NCBI GenBank assembly: GCA_018267365.1
Contig: JAFDYQ010000035.1
Location: forward strand, 1-49,394
Origin: Bacteroidota bacterium
GTDB taxonomy: Bacteria; Bacteroidota; Bacteroidia; Chitinophagales; LD1
DNA length: 49,394 nucleotides
Direction: 5' to 3'
The notes beneath the pieces were generated by a model. The model was given only the letters and a program-made list of their open reading frames with translations, made no database searches and was not told the origin of the DNA. How positions within the stretch are numbered: position 1 is the first letter of the stretch; every line of letters starts with the position of its first letter. Below, piece by piece: positions 42,586-49,394 of this stretch. The translations under genes were made by a program, and so were the position numbers.

Positions 42586-43203
42586 ATGGGCACCAGAAAC
42601 ACCATCATAGCCAAATGCACAGAACTCTTCCTTCGGTACGGGGTCAAAAACCTGACTATGGATGATATAGCACGTGAGCTCGGTATGTCTAAGAAAACTA
42701 TCTACCAGTACGTGCAGAATAAATCTGACCTGGTGAAAAAAGTGATGCAGTCCTACCTGGATAGAGAGGTGAGTGTGATAGAGGATGTAAGCAAAAATGC
42801 ACAGAATGCCCTGGAAGAGAATGTGCGTATGCTCACCTATATGAGCAAAGAGCTGCAAACCTTCAACGCCTCCGTTTTTGCAGAGCTTCAAAAATATTAC
42901 CCTGATTCATACGCCTTATTCAACGAGTATCGCGAGAAAGTGTCCCTGCAGCATATCTTGAAGAACCTCGAAAGAGGCATCAGGGAGGGCCTCTATCGCG
43001 ACGATATGAACCCGGAGATCGTGGCACGCATTTACGTGTATGCACTGGACATACTCATAGATCAGCAGCGGTTTCCGTCCCGGCGTTACCATTTTTATAC
43101 ACTGTATATGGAGTTTGTAAACTACCACCTGTCAGGTATCCTGACCGAGAAAGGGCAGAAAGTGCTCAGGCAGGGCAAGCTCCTCAAACTGATAGAAGAA
43201 TGA
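42586..43203 (+). CDS. TetR/AcrR family transcriptional regulator
   Basis: The protein is 205 residues when started at 42586 (MGTRNTIIAKCTELFLRYGV). An upstream in-frame alternative start at 42538 would overlap the promoter and is rejected. The helix-turn-helix reads LTMDDIARELGMSKKTIYQYV (about 22-42), the TetR signature. The C-terminal ligand domain is helical and undefined. It is the first gene of the efflux operon, overlapping the tolC-like gene by 4 bp, so it is likely the local repressor of the pump, responding to an unknown compound. Confidence 0.9.
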   Translation: MGTRNTIIAKCTELFLRYGVKNLTMDDIARELGMSKKTIYQYVQNKSDLVKKVMQSYLDREVSVIEDVSKNAQNALEENVRMLTYMSKELQTFNASVFAELQKYYPDSYALFNEYREKVSLQHILKNLERGIREGLYRDDMNPEIVARIYVYALDILIDQQRFPSRRYHFYTLYMEFVNYHLSGILTEKGQKVLRQGKLLKLIEE

Positions 43204-44576
43204 AAAAACTATTTATCCTTTTGGCGCTCACGGCCCATCTCGCCGCTCAGGCACAGAGCGAAGGTTTCCGCACCTTCTCTCTGAAGCAGGCTATAGAATA
43301 TGGTGTACAGAATAATATCTCGGCGAAGAATGCAAAGCTGGGCGAACGAGAGGCTAAGGCGCGCAACCATGAGCTGCTGTCTATGGGTCTACCACAGATA
43401 AATGGAAACTTTGACTATACCTATTATATTATCAAGCCTACCAGCCCGGCCTTTTCGGCCTCATTTGATGTGTCCAGCCTCTCTAATCTACCTCCTCCGT
43501 TTGATGGGCTAGCCTCGGCTTTTCCTAAAAAGTTTTATATCGCTTTGCATAATAACATAGGTACCGGCGTCAATCTGACCCAGATGGTGTATGATACCAG
43601 GTTCTTTATAGGGATACAGACGTTTAAAAAACTGATCCAGGTCTCTCAGCTGCAGACTGCCCTGACTGAGCAGGATGTGCGTTATAATATCATCAAAGGT
43701 TATAGCCAGACACAGTCAGCAAAAGAAATACTCCGATATCTTGACTCCAGCATGGTAATACTCAATAAACTGATGGTAGACACCAGAGCCACCTATCAGG
43801 CCGGTTTAATAGAGGAGAACGACGTGGACCGCCTGGAGCTGGGAGTATCAAATCTGCAGAGCCAGATCAATAACACTAAGAATCTTTATGAACTGAGTCT
43901 CGCCTCGCTCAAATATAATATGGGACTGCACCTGACTGACAATATCGCTTTGACCGATGACATCAACTCACTGCGTAGTCAGATGAATGAAGTCATGCCC
44001 GATAATTTTGACCCGGCTCAGAGAGTGGAAAACGAACTGCTCCAGGCCGCTATGGAGCTGAAGAACTTTGATAGAAAACAAAAAAAGGCAGGGTATTATC
44101 CGTCGCTTACTGCGCTGGCTAACCTCGGTGCCGGAGCGCAGACAGATAGGTTTAGTAATATTGGTCACATTGACAGCCGAACCTGGTACTCACAAAGCTA
44201 TGTGGGATTTACTCTCAGGGTTCCTATATATGATGGCGGACAAAAAGAGGCCTCAGTAAAGCAGGCCAAAATAGAACTGGAAAAGGCCAAGAACGACCTT
44301 GAAAACTTCCAGACGCAATCTACGCTCCAGGTCAACGCTGCCAAAGTAACATTTGGAAATAATCTGGGCGAAGAGCAAAACGCAAAGCGCAGCATGACGC
44401 TCAATAATAAGATCTTTGGCAAAACACAGATCAAGTTCAAAGAAGGCGTGAGCTCAAGTTTTGAACTAATACAGACGCAACAGGATCAGACCACCAATAT
44501 GATCCGCTACTACAATGCGGTGAGAAGCGTGCTCGAATCTCGCGCAGATCTAGACAAAGCCCTCGGCATCAAATAA
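43200..44576 (+). CDS. TolC-family outer membrane efflux channel
   Basis: The 458-residue protein has a signal peptide (MKKLFILLALTAHLAAQAQ) and the two related halves of TolC-type proteins: SLKQAIEYGVQNNISAKNA at the start, long coiled-coil helices (about 155-235 and 340-440) and YVGFTLRVPIYDGGQKEASVKQA before the second helical pair. It forms the outer-membrane exit duct of the pump. Its start overlaps the end of tetR (ATGA), indicating translational coupling. Confidence 0.92.
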   Translation: MKKLFILLALTAHLAAQAQSEGFRTFSLKQAIEYGVQNNISAKNAKLGEREAKARNHELLSMGLPQINGNFDYTYYIIKPTSPAFSASFDVSSLSNLPPPFDGLASAFPKKFYIALHNNIGTGVNLTQMVYDTRFFIGIQTFKKLIQVSQLQTALTEQDVRYNIIKGYSQTQSAKEILRYLDSSMVILNKLMVDTRATYQAGLIEENDVDRLELGVSNLQSQINNTKNLYELSLASLKYNMGLHLTDNIALTDDINSLRSQMNEVMPDNFDPAQRVENELLQAAMELKNFDRKQKKAGYYPSLTALANLGAGAQTDRFSNIGHIDSRTWYSQSYVGFTLRVPIYDGGQKEASVKQAKIELEKAKNDLENFQTQSTLQVNAAKVTFGNNLGEEQNAKRSMTLNNKIFGKTQIKFKEGVSSSFELIQTQQDQTTNMIRYYNAVRSVLESRADLDKALGIK

Positions 44577-44606
44577 ACCCGAAACACTCAACTAAAAGAT
44601 ACGATC

Positions 44607-45737
44607 ATGAAAAAGACCGGACTAAATATCATCGCGCTGACAGCGCTCCTGCTCTCGGCATGTACCGGTGGCAATGAGCTCGATGCTAAAAAGAAAGAGC
44701 TTCTCAAGCTAAAGGATGAGCAGAAAACCACGGCAGATAAAATATCCCGACTGGAAAAGGAGATCGCAAAGCTCGATACGACCTTCAAAACAGAGACCAA
44801 GACCAAGCTGGTGGGTGTAGATACGCTGGAGCCGACCACCTACAAGCACTACGTGGAGGTGCAGGGTAGCGTAGATGCCAAAGAGAACGTTCTGGCGATG
44901 CAACTCTCGCCCGGCGTAGTGACCAAGATACTGGTAAATGTAGGCGACCATGTGCGCAAGGGTCAGGTGCTCTATCTGACTGATGCCAGCAATCTGGAGT
45001 CCCAGATAGCTACGGTCAAGACGCAACTGGCCCTCGTGACTACAGTGTATGAAAAACAGGAGCGCCTCTGGAAGCAAAACATCGGCAGCGAAATACAATA
45101 CCTGCAGGCCAAGACCAACAAGGAGGCCGTGGAAAGCCAGCTCGCCCAACTACAGAATGGCATAGAACTCAGCAAGTGCAAATCTCCTATAGATGGTGTA
45201 GTAGATGAGATAAGAGTGAAGGTGGGGGATATGGCTGCTCCATCTCAGCTCATGCCGGGTGTGCGCATTATCAATAACTCTCAGCTAGTGCTCAAGGCCA
45301 AGCTGAGTGATGCCCAGATCGGCCTGCTCAAAGAGGGAGACATGGTCAAAGCGAACTTTCCGGATATAAATAAAACGATAGATACCAAGATTACATACGT
45401 AGGCCAGGTGGTAGACAAACAAAGCCGGACATTCAACGTAGAGGCCGCTCTCAGCAGCCAGGAAGTAAATGTAAAGGCCAATATGATAGCTAAGCTGATG
45501 ATCAATGACGAGACAATGAAGGACGTGCTGGTCGTACCATCCAATACGGTGCAGACCGGCGACGACGGCAAACCATATGTACTGATAGCAGAAAATGGCA
45601 CTGCGGTGAAGAAAAATGTAGTGCCGGGCACCTCCTATGACGGACAGACTCTGATCAAAAGTGGCCTGAAAGCCGGTGACAAGGTAATATCATTCGGATA
45701 CAGCGAGGTGGTAGACGGCCAGAAGATCAGCTATTAA
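44607..45737 (+). CDS. RND efflux periplasmic adaptor, lipoprotein
   Basis: The 376-residue membrane-fusion protein has a lipoprotein signal (LLLSAC, Cys19), an N-terminal coiled coil (about 25-70), the lipoyl half-motifs (VTKILVNVGDHVRKGQVLYLTDA and CKSPIDGVVDEIRVKVGDM), a hairpin between them, a beta-barrel domain (VLKAKLSDAQIGLLKEGDMV) and the membrane-proximal domain to the end. It links the TolC-like channel and the RND pump. An extra coiled coil just after the lipobox is unusual and may lengthen the reach. Confidence 0.92.
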   Translation: MKKTGLNIIALTALLLSACTGGNELDAKKKELLKLKDEQKTTADKISRLEKEIAKLDTTFKTETKTKLVGVDTLEPTTYKHYVEVQGSVDAKENVLAMQLSPGVVTKILVNVGDHVRKGQVLYLTDASNLESQIATVKTQLALVTTVYEKQERLWKQNIGSEIQYLQAKTNKEAVESQLAQLQNGIELSKCKSPIDGVVDEIRVKVGDMAAPSQLMPGVRIINNSQLVLKAKLSDAQIGLLKEGDMVKANFPDINKTIDTKITYVGQVVDKQSRTFNVEAALSSQEVNVKANMIAKLMINDETMKDVLVVPSNTVQTGDDGKPYVLIAENGTAVKKNVVPGTSYDGQTLIKSGLKAGDKVISFGYSEVVDGQKISY

Positions 45738-45744
45738 AACTGAT

Positions 45745-45882
45745 GGTATTAAGTAGTTGGTATTAAGTATTTCGAAAAAATACGACTGGCTACTAAACCG
45801 AATCGAAACGCGTGCAGCCACTAAATGCTAATTGAGTTTTTGCATTGGTCTTAATACTAAATACTAACTACTGAATACTAAT
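45745..45882. repeat. Imperfect inverted repeat element between adaptor and pump genes
   Basis: The left arm (about 45745-45772, GGTATTAAGTAGTTGGTATT...) is an imperfect reverse complement of the right arm (about 45853-45882, ...ATACTAACTACTGAATACTA), roughly 22 of 27 positions. The arms are rich in TAGT/ATTA words and about 80 bp apart. The right arm ends three bases before the pump start codon. It resembles small repeated palindromes common in Bacteroidota intergenic DNA (MITE or REP-like) and may alter mRNA structure inside the operon. Confidence 0.55.
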
Positions 45883-45884
45883 CC

Positions 45885-48800
45885 ATGATAAGTGCAGAAA
45901 GACTGAAAGAATTTCCTATCACCAGCTGGTGTATCAATAATCGTGTGAGTATTTACATATTCACTATCATACTCAGCGCGTGGGGCTTCTTTACCTATCA
46001 GCAGCTGCCCAAAGAGCTCTACCCCGATGTCGTGGTGCCCACCATATCTGTAGCCACTATCTACGGAGGTGCGTCACCACAAGACGTAGAGAACCTGATC
46101 ACCAAGCCGCTGGAAAAGCAACTCAAGTCGATATCCGGTATCAAAAAGATCACCAGCAACTCGATGTCTGATTTTGGCCTGATCGTAGCAGAATTTAATA
46201 CCGACCAGGATCCGGCAGTCTGCAAGCAGAAGGTGAAGGATGCAGTGGATAAAGGCAAAAAGGACCTGCCATCGGACCTCAAGAGCGATCCGCAGATACA
46301 GGAGTTTGACATTTCTGAGCAGCCTATCATGAATATCAACCTCTCTGGAGATATACCACTGGAGCAGCTGAAGAAGTATGCCAAGATGCTCAAAGACAAA
46401 ATCGAAAGTCAAAAGGAGATCACACGCGTAGACATCATCGGCGGCTATACTCGCGAGATACAGGTGAATGTGGACCTCTATAAAATGACGGCATCAGGCA
46501 TCACTCTCATGGATATAGAAAATGCCATAGCGCGCGAGAATCTCAACGTATCCAGCGGTGAGGTGCGCATCGGAGAGCTGCGCCGCAACCTCCGTGTGAA
46601 AGGCGAGTTTGAATCTCCTGATGAGATCGGAAATATCGTCGTGCGCTCTTTCATAGGCAATCCGGCATTTATCAAAGACATAGCGACTATCTCTGACACG
46701 CATGCAGACAAACAAGACTTCGCGCGGCTGAATCATAAAACAGTAGTGACGCTGAACGTGATCAAGCGCTCCGGAGAAAACCTCCTGAATGCGACAGATA
46801 AGATCTATGAAACAATAGATGACTACAAGGCTACCCAATTCCCGCAGGGAATGAATGTACAGGTGACGGGCGATACCTCTGAGCTGACCCGCGTACAGCT
46901 GCACGACCTGCTCAATACGGTGGTGATCGGCTTTATCCTCGTGGTATTTGTACTGATGTTTTTCATGGGCTTCCGCAATGCCTTCTTCGTGGGGCTTGCC
47001 GTGCCTCTATCATGTCTGCTGGCATTCCTCTTTATGCCTACGCTGGGCCTGACCATGAATGTGATCGTACTCTTCTCTCTACTGCTTGCGCTGGGTATCA
47101 TAGTAGATGATGCCATAGTGGTAATAGAAAATACGCACCGCATCTTTCACCAAAATCCGGACCTCTCTATCGGCCAGGCAGCTAAGTATGCTGCCGGTGA
47201 AGTTTTCTTCCCGGTACTCGCCGGTACACTCACTACCCTGTCTCCATTCTTCCCGCTGCTCTTTTGGCCGGGCATAATAGGTAAGTTCATGAAGGGACTT
47301 CCTATCACTCTCATCATCACCTTGGGTGCGTCACTATTTGTGGCCTTTGTGATCAATCCCGTCTTTGCGGCCAGCTTTATGAATAAGGATGATAAAGAGC
47401 GCTCTACGCTGAAAGGCCTCATTCCATGGTTGATCATTTTTGGTGTAGCCGCCATAGCCAGCTATGCTACACGCAGCTTTGGCCTGGGCAACTTTAGTGT
47501 TTTCTGCCTGATACTTATCGTATTGTACCATTTTGTATTTGATGCTGCTATACATGCCTGGCAGGAGCGTATCTGGCCGCGCTTTGTCGAGGCCTATCGC
47601 AGCACGCTGAAGTCTCTGATAAAGGGTGTAGGCCCTATACTCGTACCGATAGGCGCTTTCGTCATGCTGATACTCAGCGGCGTGATACTCGCTCTGAGCA
47701 AACCAGCTGTAGAGCTTTTCCCTAGTGGCGAGCCCAACTTTGTCTACGTGTATTGCAAGCTGCCGATGGGCACCGATGCTAATGTGACCGACTCTATCAC
47801 GCGCATCATAGAGCAGCGTGTATACAAGACTATCGGAGAAAACAACCCGGATGTCACCTCTGTGATATCAAATATAGGCCTCGGAGCCGGCGACCCTCAA
47901 AATCCGGATAAGGTGCCGACACCATATAAGTCTAAAGTGACAGTGGCATTCAAGAAATATGCAGACCGCAAAAACCCGCATACCTCTATCTGGCTCGACT
48001 CCATCCGCCATGAGTTTAAAACTGGCGTAGCCGGTGCGCAGATATCTGTAGAAAAGGAACGCAACGGGCCGCCTGTGGGCAAGCCAATAACGATAGAAAT
48101 AACAGGCGATGACTTTAAAGTACTCGCAGACCTGCAGGAAAAGGTGCTGAACAATATCAGCAAGGCAAACATCAAGGGCATAGATGAGCTGAAGAGCGAC
48201 CTGCAGCTGGCTAAGCCCGAGATCACTGTGGAGCTGGACAATGAAAAGCTGCAGCGCGAAGGTCTCTCTAAAGCACAAGTAGCAGTCGAGCTCCGCTCTG
48301 CACTCTATGGCAAAGAAGTGTCAAAATATCGCGATGTGGATGAAGATGTGCCGATCATGCTGCGCCTCCAGCCGAGCGACAGGCAGACACCGGAGCAACT
48401 GATGAACCTGAACATGTCTTTTATGGACTTTGCTACGGGGTCTTTCCGTCAGGTGCCGGTATCATCTATAGCCACGCTAAAGAATACCAACTCGTATAGC
48501 GTGATAAACCGCAAAAACCAGAAGCGCATTGTGACCCTGAGTTCAGATGTGACAGAGGGCAGCACAGCCAATGAGGTCGTAGCAAAAATACAGGCTGTCA
48601 TAAATAACATGACACTACCGGAGGGCTACGCTATCTCTATGGCCGGTGAGCAGGAGCAGCAGCAGGAGACGCAGGACTTCCTGATCAAGGCACTGGGTAT
48701 TGCGTTTGCGCTCATGTTTATGATCATGGTGCTCCAGTTCAACTCATGGGAGAAGCCGCTTATCATTTTCACTACTGTATTTTTCAGTCTCGTAGGTGTG

Positions 48801-49283
48801 TTTCTCGGCAATGCGATCTTCCACATGAAGTTCTCTGTGGTGATGACCGGCGTAGGCTTCCTGGCCTTGTCTGGTATAGTCATACGAAATGGCATCCTCC
48901 TCATCGAGTTTATAGATGAGCTGCGACAGCGTGGCTATACGGTAGTCGAGGCCGTGATAGAGGGAGGCGCTACGCGTCTGACTCCCGTACTGCTCACGGC
49001 TATGTCTGCTATATTGGGGTTGATACCGCTGGCCATCGGTCTGAATATCGACTTTGAGGAGCTATTCAGCAAGTTCCAGCCGCATCTGTATCTCGGGGGC
49101 GACAACGTCGCCTTCTGGGGGCCGCTGGCGTGGACCATGATATTCGGCCTCATCGGGGCCACCTTCCTTACGCTGCTCGTAGTACCTTGTATGTACATCC
49201 TGGGATATAATACCATAGAGAGCTTCAGGAACCGCAAGCGCAAACATAATCGTGAGATCACAGATGCGCCTGCGGGCAACTGA
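45885..49283 (+). CDS. RND-type efflux transporter (AcrB/HAE1-like)
   Basis: The 1132-residue protein has the 12-helix RND layout with two large periplasmic loops. It starts FPITSWCINNRVSIYIFTIIL, has GGASPQDVENLITKPLEKQL early in the first porter loop and the proton-relay aspartates in GIIVDDAIVVIENTH (about residue 405), and ends with a second helix bundle (LALSGIVIRNGILLIEFIDELR). Length exceeds AcrB (1049) because of an additional helix-containing insert near residues 505-565. It exports hydrophobic compounds or metals in a tripartite pump with the preceding genes; the substrate is not predictable. Confidence 0.93.
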   Translation: MISAERLKEFPITSWCINNRVSIYIFTIILSAWGFFTYQQLPKELYPDVVVPTISVATIYGGASPQDVENLITKPLEKQLKSISGIKKITSNSMSDFGLIVAEFNTDQDPAVCKQKVKDAVDKGKKDLPSDLKSDPQIQEFDISEQPIMNINLSGDIPLEQLKKYAKMLKDKIESQKEITRVDIIGGYTREIQVNVDLYKMTASGITLMDIENAIARENLNVSSGEVRIGELRRNLRVKGEFESPDEIGNIVVRSFIGNPAFIKDIATISDTHADKQDFARLNHKTVVTLNVIKRSGENLLNATDKIYETIDDYKATQFPQGMNVQVTGDTSELTRVQLHDLLNTVVIGFILVVFVLMFFMGFRNAFFVGLAVPLSCLLAFLFMPTLGLTMNVIVLFSLLLALGIIVDDAIVVIENTHRIFHQNPDLSIGQAAKYAAGEVFFPVLAGTLTTLSPFFPLLFWPGIIGKFMKGLPITLIITLGASLFVAFVINPVFAASFMNKDDKERSTLKGLIPWLIIFGVAAIASYATRSFGLGNFSVFCLILIVLYHFVFDAAIHAWQERIWPRFVEAYRSTLKSLIKGVGPILVPIGAFVMLILSGVILALSKPAVELFPSGEPNFVYVYCKLPMGTDANVTDSITRIIEQRVYKTIGENNPDVTSVISNIGLGAGDPQNPDKVPTPYKSKVTVAFKKYADRKNPHTSIWLDSIRHEFKTGVAGAQISVEKERNGPPVGKPITIEITGDDFKVLADLQEKVLNNISKANIKGIDELKSDLQLAKPEITVELDNEKLQREGLSKAQVAVELRSALYGKEVSKYRDVDEDVPIMLRLQPSDRQTPEQLMNLNMSFMDFATGSFRQVPVSSIATLKNTNSYSVINRKNQKRIVTLSSDVTEGSTANEVVAKIQAVINNMTLPEGYAISMAGEQEQQQETQDFLIKALGIAFALMFMIMVLQFNSWEKPLIIFTTVFFSLVGVFLGNAIFHMKFSVVMTGVGFLALSGIVIRNGILLIEFIDELRQRGYTVVEAVIEGGATRLTPVLLTAMSAILGLIPLAIGLNIDFEELFSKFQPHLYLGGDNVAFWGPLAWTMIFGLIGATFLTLLVVPCMYILGYNTIESFRNRKRKHNREITDAPAGN

Positions 49284-49304
49284 TCACGAGATAAAAATTT
49301 TGAA

Positions 49305-49333
49305 GGGGTGCCTCGTGCACCCCCTTTTTTTTT
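49305..49333 (+). terminator. Intrinsic terminator of the efflux operon
   Basis: GGGGTGC (49305-49311) pairs with GCACCCC (49317-49323) around a 5-nt loop, followed by CC and a long T-run. The right IS tip starts only about 8 bases further on. Confidence 0.85.
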
Positions 49334-49341
49334 GCTACGAC

Positions 49342-49394
49342 TGTTCCGTCCTGAAATAAGTTGACACAAAAGTTGACTTATATAATGAATTCAA
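49342..49394. mobile_element. Terminal fragment of an insertion sequence (tip at 49342)
   Basis: The 25-bp tip (49342-49366) is the inverted counterpart of 27-51. The IS body continues to the right beyond the window. Just inside, GTTGAC occurs twice (49360 and 49372), a possible transposase-binding direct repeat, and an ATG at 49385 may start the first transposase reading frame. This would be the left (5') IS end. Confidence 0.75.

Noticed and set aside
1..49394. Composite transposon carrying the whole window
   Set aside because: The content is core chromosomal (hppA, mnmG, idi, hpt, lpxD, ybeY), and the IS ends most simply mark assembly breaks.

Overview
The window is a 49 kb chromosomal contig from a member of the Bacteroidota, most likely a Chitinophagia/Sphingobacteriia-type environmental bacterium (the phylum is firm, the class is a guess). 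The evidence is a type IX secretion/gliding gene (gldM), two secreted esterases with the type IX C-terminal sorting domain (VYPNP... plus a GIY(I/V)xxVE-type strand), a DUF4175-like coiled-coil protein, many lipoproteins with a Bacteroidota-type lipobox, and promoters of the phylum-specific form TTTG-N19/20-TAnnTTTG. No rRNA, tRNA, CRISPR array, prophage or complete mobile element is visible.

Both contig ends run into the tips of the same type of insertion sequence. Positions 1-51 are one IS end and 49342-49394 the other, sharing a 25-bp terminal repeat with one mismatch. The assembly probably broke there because the IS is repeated. Next to the left IS lies a small AT-rich patch (52-1190) with two unrecognised genes. 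Then come an alpha/beta hydrolase, an inositol-monophosphatase-family enzyme and gldM (minus strand), and the K+-dependent membrane pyrophosphatase hppA (plus).

From 7 to 16 kb are mixed accessory genes: a GNAT acetyltransferase, a small lipoprotein, a chalcone-isomerase-like secreted protein, a DoxX membrane protein, a mini HExxH protein, an OMPLA-like outer-membrane phospholipase candidate, a tandem pair of paralogous lipoproteins, an amino-acid permease, an MFS exporter and a GNAT gene broken by an in-frame TAG. From 17 to 36 kb nearly everything is on the minus strand: PhoX-like protein, prolyl oligopeptidase, hpt, lipoprotein MsrA, glucosaminidase-LysM protein, gamma carbonic anhydrase/idi/O-methyltransferase cluster, SDR, two divergent type IX esterases, an Ig-like lipoprotein, mnmG, an M61 peptidase and LpxD. 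From 36 to 49 kb most genes are on plus: DUF4175-like protein, RsbW-like ATPase, ybeY, exonuclease III, and a tetR-tolC-hlyD-RND efflux operon. Two minus genes sit among them, one a 58-residue zinc-ribbon gene.

The most striking signal is a set of ParB-type parS palindromes. Two perfect copies of TGTTCCACGTGGAACA lie 49 bp apart just upstream of mnmG. Six more copies with at most two mismatches, plus weaker ones, are scattered over about 31 kb in intergenic and coding DNA. This suggests an origin-proximal chromosome-segregation (centromere) region. The gene-strand switch at about 35.8 kb fits that idea, but no DnaA-box cluster is visible.
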